A stretch of 64,000 bases of DNA from Bdellovibrio sp. (GTDB lineage Bacteria > Bdellovibrionota > Bacteriovoracia > Bacteriovoracales > Bacteriovoracaceae), in assembly GCA_016187935.1 (NCBI GenBank), contig JACPIU010000035.1, positions 1 through 64,000 of the forward strand. The letters are read 5' to 3'. The notes beneath the pieces are model-generated. The model worked only from the letters and a program-made list of their open reading frames with translations. It was not told where the DNA came from and ran no database searches. A program made the position numbers and the translations under genes. Positions 52,848-62,325 of the stretch are shown one piece after another (positions within the stretch are counted from its first letter, which is position 1; each line of letters starts with the position of its first letter).

Positions 52848-55694
52848 TTACATCCGGATGCTTGTCAGTCCCGTATACCCTTCAGTGGATGTGCGTACGG
52901 TTTGTTCTCCCGAGCTATGCAACACGCGCAGATCTCCTGATTCATATTTCTTGATACATTTCCACTTGATGGTCTGACTGCTGGGCAAACCTGTCAGATA
53001 GGAAGTCCAAGTCGGATAGGCCGAAGGGTCAAGTTTTAAGGCCTTGGAAACATCTCCATTGCCAAGTTGCTCAATATCGCCAACCACATAATAGGCCTCG
53101 CCAGTTCGGGTATAAGCGTTTTGGCATTTGAAAAAGAGCGAACTTTCTTTGCTTGATTCCTCAAGACGAACCAAAACCATCTTCTGATCATGAATTGAAT
53201 GACGTCCAAGATAGAAAGTGGTGCGGTTATAACCTGAAAGGCCGAAACAATTATTCCGGACATCGGATGCACATTTGAAGAATTCTTTTCCGCCAAGCGT
53301 GACACTTTTGACTTTCTTGTTTTCTAAGAATAACTCGATCGAATAATTCCGCTCTTCGTGCATTCCCTGATAACGGCCTTGGGTAGGCATGATCACCAGT
53401 TCGACCTGCTCACCATTATGTTTCTGAGTGATCGTTGTAGTTGCCACTTCACCGCTTTGATAGTCGATACTTTTTCCATCATCCTCGTAGACCACGAACT
53501 CGCTCTCCTGGCGGTCAGGCGCGACAAGCACACCAAAATCGTCATTGCTCTTTCCATCTTTCTTCTTCCCGCTGATATTCATGGTCCGTTCATCGACCAA
53601 CATCGTTGGCACAATCGCGCCGGCCTTGATAAAGAGCGGAAGTCTGAAGTTATCGTTCTGATAGATAGGCACATCTTTTATCTCCCCTCCGGTACTGCGG
53701 TGGAATTCACCGGTGTAGTAATTGATCCAAGTTCCTTTGGGTAAATAGACGCCCCTTTCCGTTTCATAATAGTTCGCCACCATAGCGGCCATGAGATGTG
53801 GCCCGACCATCTTCTGATTGCCGATCTTTCGAACTTGAAGATCGGCAGGAAATTCCATCACCATTGGTCTTACAAGACCATCGCCAGTCAGCCAGGCATG
53901 GTGCGCTAGTGAGTAATAATAGGGAAAAAGTTTATAGCGCAGATATAAGTTTGCCTTGTTGGAAGCGGTATGGCCGATACGGGCAGGTGATGTGTGCAGA
54001 TTATTCGCCAAGTTCCAAGTATGGGCACGGATTGGAAAGTCAAAAAGGGCGGCATTCGCAAACCATTGGGTATACAGAACTTCAGGATCGCCATCCAAAG
54101 TATCCGGGCGACGGTGGAAACCGCCGACATCGGCACCGTAATAATCAACTCCAGAGAAGGACATATGCATCTGGGCGTTATAGTGAGCGGTCATAGCATT
54201 CATATTAGCGCCAATGTCTCCCGACCACATCGCCCCACCAAAGCGGTGGATGCCAACGGTACCTGATCGGGACATCATAAAGGGACGTTCCTTATTACCA
54301 TTACGTTTGTAACCACGAGCGATACTCTCTAACCAACGAAAGTTATAAATATTGTGTATGTCAGAATGATTGTGCTTGCCTAATTCTGGAAGGCCCCAGT
54401 AACAAGAGTTATCGTGGTACATCTCCGGTTCACCCAAATCAGTCCAATGGTGGGTAATGCCCATAGAAACTAGCGCGGCCCTTTTCTGGTCGTGCCAGAA
54501 GTCACCGGCATGGGGATTGGTCCAGTCAATCATGCCGCCAATGCCCCACCAGGGATTGGATGTCAGCTCTGTGGGATAATTTGTGCCACACCACTTGGCC
54601 ATAAGCCCTCGGGATTCTAGCGCTCGATGTTCAGGCAAAAATTTGGAGATGTAGGACTCCTCAATAGGCATCAGCTCGACCCCTTCCTCTTCCTGATATT
54701 GTCTTACCTTGGTCTCAGCATTCTGAAAGCGACTATTATCGAATTCCAATGTGCCAAAGCGACTCTTCGTACGGTCGACATCTCCTTGATAAAAGTCTCC
54801 CCCAAACCACTGGATGTCGAGTGCGAACCCATCCACCGGAAAATTTTTGCGACGGAGGTCCTTGATCACACGATCGATTTCATTCCAATTATCAAAGCCG
54901 AACTCAGACACCCACAAACCGAAAATATCCTTGGGCGGCACGGGGGCGCGACCAGTGATGTTCATGAATTGGCGCTTGAGATGGCGTACATCTTCGGCGG
55001 TATAGATAAACCAGCGAACCTGATCACCGAAAGATTCAACTTTCCATGGGGACTGGTCGAGCGACCACATCTGCTTGTAGATACTGTCATAAAAAAACAT
55101 AAAATTGCGGTTTCCGCTGCCCAAGGAATAGAGCACTGGGAACATGGCATAACTGTTCGCTCCCTTACTAAATGCGCGAAGAGCATTGCCATGGCCATTC
55201 GCCAACGGGTCCCAAACTCTACCGGCAAGATCACCGTCGGCGGTTCCTGGATTCGTGAAGTATTGACCCAATCCATAGAAGTGTTTTATCTGGGGGGAAT
55301 TGACAGAAAGTCCCTTCCAAGCAGAATTTAAGTTCAGCGGACAGAAATCACCTAAATTCCACTGTTGTGTATTATCGATAACGGTCACACAAAGAGTTTT
55401 GCTATCAACATTGATAGTGTAGGTATTGTTACTCAAGCGGTTTCCATTCAGTTGGTAACTATTGTCCAGTCCCATGGACTCTTTCAGCAGCATGGGTGAT
55501 ATCCAAATGCGATCTTGGGCCGGACGAAACTGCAATAATTCAAAATGAATTCCACGATCCTTCAGCAGTTCAATCTTCAAATAATTGTTAGAACTGTCGT
55601 GCTTAAAGAGAAATGGATTGGCCATGACTTGTTGACAGAACACTGCCAGGAAAAAAAACAATAAGAGTGATGTCATGGTATTTCTCGATTTCAT
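52848..55694 (-). CDS. secreted GH31 alpha-glucosidase with C-terminal CBM20
   Basis: A 948-residue glycoside hydrolase. After the signal peptide (LLLFFFLAVFCQQVMA) comes an N-terminal beta-sandwich, then the GH31 barrel. GFALDIQWFGGDFYQG is the typical barrel strand, HHWTDLGEPEMYH contains the nucleophile Asp (WxDxxE), and RFGGAMWSGDIGAN holds the acid/base Asp. The C-terminal 100 residues are a CBM20 starch-binding domain (FFKCQNAYTRTGEAYYVVGD, LGNGDVSKALKLD, YPTWTSYL). GH31 plus CBM20 points to starch or alpha-glucan, such as 1,6- or 1,4-glucosyl transfer or hydrolysis. Start is the ATG at 55694 with taagg. Confidence 0.92.
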   Translation of the reverse strand: MKSRNTMTSLLLFFFLAVFCQQVMANPFLFKHDSSNNYLKIELLKDRGIHFELLQFRPAQDRIWISPMLLKESMGLDNSYQLNGNRLSNNTYTINVDSKTLCVTVIDNTQQWNLGDFCPLNLNSAWKGLSVNSPQIKHFYGLGQYFTNPGTADGDLAGRVWDPLANGHGNALRAFSKGANSYAMFPVLYSLGSGNRNFMFFYDSIYKQMWSLDQSPWKVESFGDQVRWFIYTAEDVRHLKRQFMNITGRAPVPPKDIFGLWVSEFGFDNWNEIDRVIKDLRRKNFPVDGFALDIQWFGGDFYQGDVDRTKSRFGTLEFDNSRFQNAETKVRQYQEEEGVELMPIEESYISKFLPEHRALESRGLMAKWCGTNYPTELTSNPWWGIGGMIDWTNPHAGDFWHDQKRAALVSMGITHHWTDLGEPEMYHDNSCYWGLPELGKHNHSDIHNIYNFRWLESIARGYKRNGNKERPFMMSRSGTVGIHRFGGAMWSGDIGANMNAMTAHYNAQMHMSFSGVDYYGADVGGFHRRPDTLDGDPEVLYTQWFANAALFDFPIRAHTWNLANNLHTSPARIGHTASNKANLYLRYKLFPYYYSLAHHAWLTGDGLVRPMVMEFPADLQVRKIGNQKMVGPHLMAAMVANYYETERGVYLPKGTWINYYTGEFHRSTGGEIKDVPIYQNDNFRLPLFIKAGAIVPTMLVDERTMNISGKKKDGKSNDDFGVLVAPDRQESEFVVYEDDGKSIDYQSGEVATTTITQKHNGEQVELVIMPTQGRYQGMHEERNYSIELFLENKKVKSVTLGGKEFFKCASDVRNNCFGLSGYNRTTFYLGRHSIHDQKMVLVRLEESSKESSLFFKCQNAYTRTGEAYYVVGDIEQLGNGDVSKALKLDPSAYPTWTSYLTGLPSSQTIKWKCIKKYESGDLRVLHSSGEQTVRTSTEGYTGLTSIRM

Positions 55695-55796
55695 GGTCAA
55701 CCTTACGAATAAAGGGGAATTATGAGCAATAAATCCCCCCGCAGACGGGGAAAATCAATGGAATATTCTTTAATTGAAAATAATACAGTGATTTAT

Positions 55797-58352
55797 CTAT
55801 TGATTACGCAAAGTGCTGACTTCCGTTGTTATAAATAACACTTTGAGTTCGGTGACATTGGCCTGGTTGTACTGTCCGCTTCTCCCTCCCCGATAAAGAT
55901 AGTGCATAAAATGTTCAAAATAGGACATGTTATAGAAATCACTGACTCGAATGATGTAACGACTGTATTTTGATAAGGCCACGGTGACAAAGTTAGAGTC
56001 AATCCAATAGCGGTCAGTAGTGTGGTGGGGCATCATGAATACACCACTTCTCACGACCTCCCCATCCTCCTGATTGATGACCTCCACTTTCTTGACCGCT
56101 GCGGTGATTCCTGTATTCACGTAACCCAAATTATTGTAATTCAATTGCAGGGCGAACGTTCCTGATTTGGCCGGGGAAAAATTCCTAAATTCGATGAATT
56201 CTTGCTGGCCCTCCCCTAGCCTTACAAAATTCCGACCATGATCCGTAAAGTAGCTGAGGTTTAAAAAAGAACTGAGACCGGCATGAGCGGCGGGTAATAC
56301 TGAAATGGAATCACTCTCCCAAAAACACTGCGGCTCAGAATGGAGCGAACGATTACCGCTACTGTCAAAGACAACTTCCACAACATAGCAGGCGGTACTC
56401 CCTGGTTTCCAATCATGATCAATAAAGTTCTTTTGATGATGTTGCTTCTTGATCAAAGCTCCATTGCGATAAATATTATAGGAAATATTGCGATAGGATT
56501 CGGTATTGAAGCTTAGCTCAGGATACCCCCCACGATTGTTAAGGGGAAAAAGTTGTGGTGCCTCTGGAGCATACAATGCTTCATAGTCATTGCTTGACAG
56601 CCCGAAGGGATTGTCCAGCTTTTTGAGCTTGATTTTTCCATTGCTCTTTTGCGGGGTCCCCAAGGTGATCACCAATTCGTTGGTCGCCAGGAGATCGTCC
56701 TTAGATAAATACTTCAGATGATCTGGCCTCACAACCCCATTTAATAGAGACTCGGTGACAATGTAATAACTCTTATCATCGAAGTCACTTGATATCGTCG
56801 GAAGCTTCAAACGGACAGTAATCAGCTTACCGAGAAAGCGGTAGTCATTCAGCTTAAGTTCATTGCTGTTTTTAAAAATGCTGTTTCTAATCTGGGCGGT
56901 GATAAAAGGATTAAAACGAATGCCCGATTTTTCCACTTCAAGTCCGAAGATCATTTTCAATTGCACCGCCAGCATTCCGGCGACAGACCATAGCTGTCTT
57001 TGTGAATTAACCACTGGCCCGGATAGGTTCCCGTCATCCAACCAGTTATTCATCGAGAGGAATTCGAAGTTCTCCATATTAGAAAGATTGAGAGCAGCTC
57101 CGCGGATCATTGATCGAAACAAATGATTAAAGAGCGCCGCCTGACGATTCTTGCTGGAGGCCAGCATGGCGTAAGCGGTTACAAAAGGCCATATTGCTCG
57201 GTTGTGATAGATGGCAATTTCCTGCGCCTGGGGCCAGATAACCGGTGCTCCGGCCAAAACCAAGGGATAGTTTTCCAGGCAATTCTTCTGCGCTTCTGTT
57301 TGGGGAATGTCGGAGAGCACGGCCAAGGCATTGCCGAGTAAATCGTATTTGTCTACCGGAGCGCGATCCAGATAGGTAACCAGATAGGCACGATAAAGTC
57401 CTTTCTCTTCATCCCAGAAATGGAGATTGATTTTGCTGGCAAGCTCGGATGCCAGCTTCTGATAGCGCTCGTGATCAGTGGCCCTTTTCAATTCCAAGGC
57501 CATGAGGCTTAAGGTGTGAAGGGCCATATAATGAGCGACATTGGTGGAAAGTGATTTAGACATGCCGATATGAACGACATTGTCGGCCACCCAGCGGGGA
57601 TAGCTCTGCTCTCGCCAGTCTAGAAACGATTGCTCTCCGGTATATAGACCGTCGTTCGGGTCATAGGAAGCCAGCCGATCATTTTCAACCGTATTCTGGA
57701 TAGCACGGAATGATGTCTGAAGAAAACCGCTTCTTTCCTCTCCAGTCAGATGATGCAGGAGTTCCCACGCCGCCATGGCCCATACAACTCTGTCTGTGCT
57801 AAGCGGCCAGCTCCCTCCCGTTCCGGTATCTTGAATAATCTCGGCCGTGTCATCGGACTGGTTTCGCCTTTTGGACACTTTAAACAACAGCGTATTTTTG
57901 GTGCGTGTCTGGTTTAATCCTGCCAGTGCCAGATGTGCCGAATAGGAAATATCCCGAGTCCAAATATATGTCCATTTGCGTCCGGTCTCAAAACAATGGC
58001 AATTACCGGTTGAGAAAGAACTGTCGCGAACTTCCTCAACACAGTTCTCTTCAACTTCGTTGATCGACATGGCATAGATAGCATCAAAGAGTGGCGAGTT
58101 ACTCCTCATGATAGGGTAGTTTCGGTTTTCACGAACAAGTCGCTCCTTACTGCGAGGAAGATCATCTCTCAGCAGGTGAGTGGTTCGAAGAAGATATTCG
58201 TTAATGTCTGAAGAATTACCGACAAGCGTGGCCCAAGACGAATTGTTGCGCCAATCCACATGTCGATCGGAAAGCTGCTCGGCCATCGCTGCACTGTGAC
58301 CAACGAAAATAGAAACACTTGAGGCAAGCAATAATAAAATTATTCGCCGCAT
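55797..58352 (-). CDS. secreted six-hairpin (alpha/alpha-barrel) glycosidase-like protein
   Basis: An 851-residue exported protein from the ATG at 58352 (signal MRRIILLLLASSVSIFVGHS); in-frame ATGs further out have no better ribosome site. The long helical domain contains RKWTYIWTRDISYSAHLALA, SWPLSTDRVVWAMAAWELL and PVIWPQAQEIAIYHNRAIWP, as in six-hairpin glycosidases (GH15, GH63, GH37 and relatives). The family number is not certain. The last 150 residues form a beta-rich domain like a carbohydrate-binding module (RYIIRVSDFYNMSYFEHFMH). It lies upstream of the GH31 gene on the same strand, so both likely act on the same glucan. Confidence 0.78.
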   Translation of the reverse strand: MRRIILLLLASSVSIFVGHSAAMAEQLSDRHVDWRNNSSWATLVGNSSDINEYLLRTTHLLRDDLPRSKERLVRENRNYPIMRSNSPLFDAIYAMSINEVEENCVEEVRDSSFSTGNCHCFETGRKWTYIWTRDISYSAHLALAGLNQTRTKNTLLFKVSKRRNQSDDTAEIIQDTGTGGSWPLSTDRVVWAMAAWELLHHLTGEERSGFLQTSFRAIQNTVENDRLASYDPNDGLYTGEQSFLDWREQSYPRWVADNVVHIGMSKSLSTNVAHYMALHTLSLMALELKRATDHERYQKLASELASKINLHFWDEEKGLYRAYLVTYLDRAPVDKYDLLGNALAVLSDIPQTEAQKNCLENYPLVLAGAPVIWPQAQEIAIYHNRAIWPFVTAYAMLASSKNRQAALFNHLFRSMIRGAALNLSNMENFEFLSMNNWLDDGNLSGPVVNSQRQLWSVAGMLAVQLKMIFGLEVEKSGIRFNPFITAQIRNSIFKNSNELKLNDYRFLGKLITVRLKLPTISSDFDDKSYYIVTESLLNGVVRPDHLKYLSKDDLLATNELVITLGTPQKSNGKIKLKKLDNPFGLSSNDYEALYAPEAPQLFPLNNRGGYPELSFNTESYRNISYNIYRNGALIKKQHHQKNFIDHDWKPGSTACYVVEVVFDSSGNRSLHSEPQCFWESDSISVLPAAHAGLSSFLNLSYFTDHGRNFVRLGEGQQEFIEFRNFSPAKSGTFALQLNYNNLGYVNTGITAAVKKVEVINQEDGEVVRSGVFMMPHHTTDRYWIDSNFVTVALSKYSRYIIRVSDFYNMSYFEHFMHYLYRGGRSGQYNQANVTELKVLFITTEVSTLRNQ

Positions 58353-58551
58353 AGCATGCTGTCGCGTTTTGTTATAAAAAAAATTCATCGCAAAACAGCA
58401 TAGTATTTCAGTCATATGATTTGAAGCAAAAAATGCGATTAAAATACTTCTAAATCAGGCGCGTCTGACTTACTTGGACAAAAACTTTTTAATTTTTAAA
58501 AAATTCTCGTGAATACAACACGATATGACCTATGACACGGGTCAGGATAGC

Positions 58552-58574
58552 GGGGACCACCGCAGGCAGTCCCC
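58552..58574. terminator. short hairpin between two minus-strand genes
   Basis: Arms GGGGAC and GTCCCC with an 11-base loop. It lies 17 bases beyond the 3' end of the gene at 58591-60306. No T run follows on the minus strand, so it is only a candidate terminator. Confidence 0.35.
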
Positions 58575-58590
58575 ACTAAGCATTAACCGA

Positions 58591-60306
58591 TTATTTGCAG
58601 GATTCTTCGAGGGGCCAAACATGCTCACTGACGAAGCGGGACAATCTTTCACCCTCAATTTTATAATTGGTTTTCATTCCACATCTCTTGGCATCTTCAA
58701 AAACCGTTTTGAAGACGAAAACATCGGACACCAATGCTTTACCAAAATCGGTGAAGGCCTTAATAAAATTAAGTCGATCTCCTTCATTTAAAAATGAGTA
58801 TTGTGCCGCCATTTTCATTTCTTCCAATGCTTTGCGCATTCTTTTCAAATGAATACGCTGGGAAAACTGAAGACGTCCTTTACAATTAGCAAGATCAAAT
58901 TTCGTGACATGAGTCAAACACAATCTCAAGGGGTCTGAGGCATCAGCAAAATAGTCTTCAAGCTCTAGCGTGGCACGTTCATTGTATTCATCCATGACTT
59001 GCACAAAACGATCATCAGCTAAAAGATAATCGACATAGGCATGAGGAAGATCAAGATCAAATGATATCGCAGTATATTTCAATTTCTTCTCATCAGGAAT
59101 ATTCACAAGTAGTTCATTATTCAGCCCAGTAGTTTTAATCAAGCGATGCAAGGCACGATTGAGTTTTTTAGAAGAGCCATGATCAGCAGCATAATTCCAA
59201 TTGTATCTGCCAGAGTAATCAAGTTTATCTTGTTGATCCAATTTCGAATCAACTTCTAAGGCAGAATAAAACCCTTCATTGGTCGATTTGTGAATAGTGA
59301 TGGCCCGACCAGTTGTCTTCTTTACGTTCGCACCAAAATAGAGTTCTCTAGTCACTCCATCTAAAGACGATTCCTTGCGCAAATATTCACGATAATTTTC
59401 TTTGGAAGTAGAAAAATATATAAATGGAATCCCTATCGCAAACTTTCTCACATGACGTGTTTTGGATCTTAATAGGTTATCGACACGAACGATAGAACCT
59501 AATCCTGGTTGTGATGCCAATTCCTGCGTTGGAACTATATTTCCCTTTAACATATCCTCATACGCATGCTGTGCGCCTTCATCTGTTAAATCGAATGCAA
59601 AGGACACACCTTTCGCAAGCTCATTGACGATCGCCGTATAGGCCTCCGCCACAAGCGTTCCTGCCACCAATCGGAGTTCTTTCTCATGGCCTTTCATCAA
59701 TTGGACGAAGACTTTCCCATCTTCCATTTTTTCTATATAGGTCTGCCAACCGCCGGCCAAGATGGCCGTTGGCCCTACTCCAAAATAGAGAGGACCAACA
59801 CGACCTGAAAGAGCAATACCGCCATTGGTTTGATAAAAGACTGTCTCCCCTTCCTTCCAGCTCGCAATCTCAGATGCCTTCCAAGGAATCTTTTTCTGTT
59901 TCACCGCTTTTTTAATGTCCTCCTTGCTGTCCACAAGGGTTGTAAATTCAATATTTTTTTCCGCCACCAGACCTAAGCCAACATATTGTCCCAAATAGGC
60001 CAGAGGACCGGTGAGATTGGCAAAATAAAAACTTACTCCTGGACCTGCACCAATATCTACTGAAAGTCCATGCGAAATCATGAAACCATTTTCATAATTA
60101 TCCAAAGTTAAAGTGGGAGCGTCGGTCACATTGGGATCATGAGCTAAGGGAGTCATGTTGACTGTCGCTCGTGAGAAATCAAGCTGTCCGAAAACGAGGG
60201 CACCGAGTTCTGTTTGGAGCTGCGGACTTGAAAATGCTTCTGCGGCATACAAACACAAACCAAGCGTCATTAGGGTAAATAGGTCTTTTACATACTTTAC
60301 ATGCAT
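58591..60306 (-). CDS. exported hypothetical protein
   Basis: A 571-residue protein with a signal peptide (LFTLMTLGLCLYAAEAFS). The N-terminal half alternates strands and Gly (GPGVSFYFANLTGPLAYLGQ, GIALSGRVGPLYFGVGPTAI), like barrel or membrane-inserting proteins. The C-terminal half is helical and charged and ends in a Cys (PLEESCK). No family was recognised. AGGAAA lies 12 bases before the ATG. It is divergent from the small Cys-rich gene at 60605. Confidence 0.66.
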   Translation of the reverse strand: MHVKYVKDLFTLMTLGLCLYAAEAFSSPQLQTELGALVFGQLDFSRATVNMTPLAHDPNVTDAPTLTLDNYENGFMISHGLSVDIGAGPGVSFYFANLTGPLAYLGQYVGLGLVAEKNIEFTTLVDSKEDIKKAVKQKKIPWKASEIASWKEGETVFYQTNGGIALSGRVGPLYFGVGPTAILAGGWQTYIEKMEDGKVFVQLMKGHEKELRLVAGTLVAEAYTAIVNELAKGVSFAFDLTDEGAQHAYEDMLKGNIVPTQELASQPGLGSIVRVDNLLRSKTRHVRKFAIGIPFIYFSTSKENYREYLRKESSLDGVTRELYFGANVKKTTGRAITIHKSTNEGFYSALEVDSKLDQQDKLDYSGRYNWNYAADHGSSKKLNRALHRLIKTTGLNNELLVNIPDEKKLKYTAISFDLDLPHAYVDYLLADDRFVQVMDEYNERATLELEDYFADASDPLRLCLTHVTKFDLANCKGRLQFSQRIHLKRMRKALEEMKMAAQYSFLNEGDRLNFIKAFTDFGKALVSDVFVFKTVFEDAKRCGMKTNYKIEGERLSRFVSEHVWPLEESCK

Positions 60307-60604
60307 ATTTATTTTCCTATGTTGGAGTTAAAAGCGACCCATTTTTTTAGATAAATTTTTATCTGCCCGCAATGACCGTTGCTATTCCTGCGACTGAGGA
60401 ATTGCATTCCGGGTACTGGTTTTTCCCCAAGTGACAATAATTACGGTGATTGCCAAATTCTGATCCAATCTCAAATAGGAACAAAATTCCTGGTCCCTTA
60501 TCACAAGTCATGGTCGATATGGGGGGGATGGTATAAGTTATTCAATGTGAGGGGGTAATCGTATTTCGACCGATCACAAAAGTATCAAAATCGCAGTTAC
60601 AATC
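60307..60604. promoter_or_regulatory. divergent intergenic region with two GGAA-N5-TTCC palindromes
   Basis: This 298-base gap between divergent genes holds two palindromes with the same spacing: GGAATTGCATTCC at 60398-60410 and GGAACAAAATTCC at 60478-60490, 80 bases apart. An agggggt stretch at 60550-60556 could be a ribosome site for an extended start of the plus-strand gene. Otherwise nothing was recognised. Confidence 0.35.
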
Positions 60605-60913
60605 ATGTTAGTTCTCTTAATTGCTTTTCCCTTTTTCCCCAGCGGGCAAAATCTGGAAGAAATCGGTTATGTCTATCCGCCTTCCTATCAAGAAGCGGGA
60701 AATGGCCTTGTCTATAATTGCAAAGATCAATTCTGGGCCTGCGTCAATAATGAATCCTACTTTCAATGTCGAAACAACATGAATTGGAATGCCGCTCACA
60801 ATACCCGTCACGAATGTTATACCCTTAATGTCTACGCCACTGAGCTTGATTGCGAATCGATTCGAATTTATAACACCGACATCCAAGCCAGAACTGATTT
60901 TTGTAATTTTTAA
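60605..60913 (+). CDS. Cys-rich exported protein, family A copy 2
   Basis: A 102-residue protein with a hydrophobic N-terminus (MLVLLIAFPFF) and six cysteines. It is a paralogue of the protein at 24979-25377: GLVYNC, FWACVN, QCRNNMNWN, ECYTLNVY, DC and a final DFCN are all shared. The frame is open upstream to 60551, and an agggggt site stands 6 bases before an ATT at 60563 (giving a basic STDHKSIKIAVTI lead). The true start may therefore be a rare ATT codon rather than the ATG at 60605. It converges with the next gene (8-base gap). Confidence 0.68.
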   Translation: MLVLLIAFPFFPSGQNLEEIGYVYPPSYQEAGNGLVYNCKDQFWACVNNESYFQCRNNMNWNAAHNTRHECYTLNVYATELDCESIRIYNTDIQARTDFCNF

Positions 60914-60921
60914 ATTTTTCC

Positions 60922-61356
60922 TTAATAGATATACCATCCCTCAAGCTGTGAACCAATCCTCTCGCAAACTATCGTTTTCTTCTGACAATGATCCCAAGCT
61001 GGGACGCCACTTTCTTTAACTATGAGTGCGCCTTCCAGATACCATCCTTCCGATCTAGTATTAATCGCGCCACAGTAGGGAACGGCATCGGCTTCACTAC
61101 ATTTAGTGTATTTCAATAGATTCTGATGGAGATGAGATGGAATGATTCCGGTTCCCTTATTTTTGGTTGAAGCACAACTGGGCATACACCCCCAAAAAGC
61201 GGCCCCATAACAAAGCATATCGGTAAAAGCATCGTCCTGATTGCAGGCAGCATAGGCCTGATCTTCACAAGTCAGCGAGCAATCGTTGAAGTCTTCAGAA
61301 GAAGCGGTTTGAGCGAGGAGCATGGTCGTAAGTCCTATTAAGATTTTTGTTTTCAT
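60922..61356 (-). CDS. exported Cys-rich hypothetical protein
   Basis: A 144-residue protein with a signal peptide (MKTKILIGLTTMLLAQTASS) after a gggag site. The mature part has nine cysteines, opening DCSLTCEDQAYAACNQ and GCMPSC, so it should be disulfide-bonded and outside the cytoplasm. No family was recognised, and it does not share the family A pattern. It is divergent from the TIGR02147-type regulator gene, with an operator-like palindrome between. Confidence 0.66.
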   Translation of the reverse strand: MKTKILIGLTTMLLAQTASSEDFNDCSLTCEDQAYAACNQDDAFTDMLCYGAAFWGCMPSCASTKNKGTGIIPSHLHQNLLKYTKCSEADAVPYCGAINTRSEGWYLEGALIVKESGVPAWDHCQKKTIVCERIGSQLEGWYIY

Positions 61357-61431
61357 TATTTTCTCCCATTGTTGATTATCTGCACGCACAATAACCAGCA
61401 TTCTTTTCTGAGGCAATAAGATAGGAACACA

Positions 61432-61456
61432 AAAACGGAACATTCTGTTCCGTTTT
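61432..61456. promoter_or_regulatory. palindromic operator-like site between divergent genes
   Basis: Perfect 10-base arms AAAACGGAAC and GTTCCGTTTT around ATTCT. Further GGAAC boxes lie at 61424, 61463, 61485 and 61494. The site is centred between the Cys-rich secreted gene and the TIGR02147-type regulator, so it may be bound by that regulator. Confidence 0.5.
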
Positions 61457-61503
61457 CAAACTCGGAACAACATGATAGCTTAGGTGGAACTTTGGAACTG
61501 TTT

Positions 61504-62259
61504 ATGAAGGAAACACGTTTTTGCCGAGAAATTATTCAACGCGAATACCTGAAGAGAAAAAGTAAGAATCAGGCCTATTCTCTGCGCGCTTTTTCTAACT
61601 ATTTAGGCATCGGAATCGCCTCATTATCCAGTTTCATCGCAGGAAAAAGAAATCTCTCAAAAAAGAATATGATCAAAGTTGCCGACAGACTGTCTTTGCC
61701 CCCTCTTGAGCAGGAACTGTTCATAAGTCAGGCCAATAAGAAGACGTCATCCGTTGATATTGAACGGTTACAACTTCAAGAGGACACTTTCCATCTGATC
61801 TCGGACTGGTACCACTATGGAATTCTTGAGCTATGTGCGATTAAATCACATAAAAATTCATCTTCATGGGTGGCCTGGAAACTGGGAATCTCTGAGCTTG
61901 AAGCCACTTTGGCGATCAATCGTTTGATGAAGCTTGGCCTGCTGAAAAAACGTGGCACCAACTTTTATCGAGACACTCCCCCACTCACAACCAAAACCGA
62001 TGTGCCTGACCGGGCCATTCGCTCCCGCCACCATCAAATTTTAGAGCTGGCCAAAATCTCACTCGAACACGATCCCATTGATAAACGCCATTTTTGGGAA
62101 ACCACCTTTGCCCTTTCGCCTGAAAAATATGAAGAGGCCAAGAAGTTGATCATTGCTTCTTCAAGAAAGATTGTTAAGCTCTTGGAATCAGGCACTCCTA
62201 AAGAAGTCTATAGTCTCTCGATAAACCTTTTTCCTTTAAAAAAGGATCGATCCGTTTGA
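61504..62259 (+). CDS. TIGR02147-family helix-turn-helix regulator
   Basis: A 251-residue protein. The N-terminal HTH (YSLRAFSNYLGIGIASLSSF, then IAGKRNLSKKNMIKVADRL) is followed by a helical domain with LISDWYHYGILELCA and the ISELEATLAINRLMKLGLLKK winged-helix segment (quoted in shorter parts elsewhere). This is the TIGR02147/DUF4423 pattern, common in Fibrobacter and Bdellovibrio-type genomes. Its target is unknown, but a palindrome lies in its own promoter. Start ATG at 61504; the longer frame begins at TTG. Confidence 0.84.
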   Translation: MKETRFCREIIQREYLKRKSKNQAYSLRAFSNYLGIGIASLSSFIAGKRNLSKKNMIKVADRLSLPPLEQELFISQANKKTSSVDIERLQLQEDTFHLISDWYHYGILELCAIKSHKNSSSWVAWKLGISELEATLAINRLMKLGLLKKRGTNFYRDTPPLTTKTDVPDRAIRSRHHQILELAKISLEHDPIDKRHFWETTFALSPEKYEEAKKLIIASSRKIVKLLESGTPKEVYSLSINLFPLKKDRSV

Positions 62260-62325
62260 CGTCAAACAAAGGTCAGAGGTACACATGCCATCAGTCATTA
62301 AATGACTGAGCAAAGAGGTGACAAT

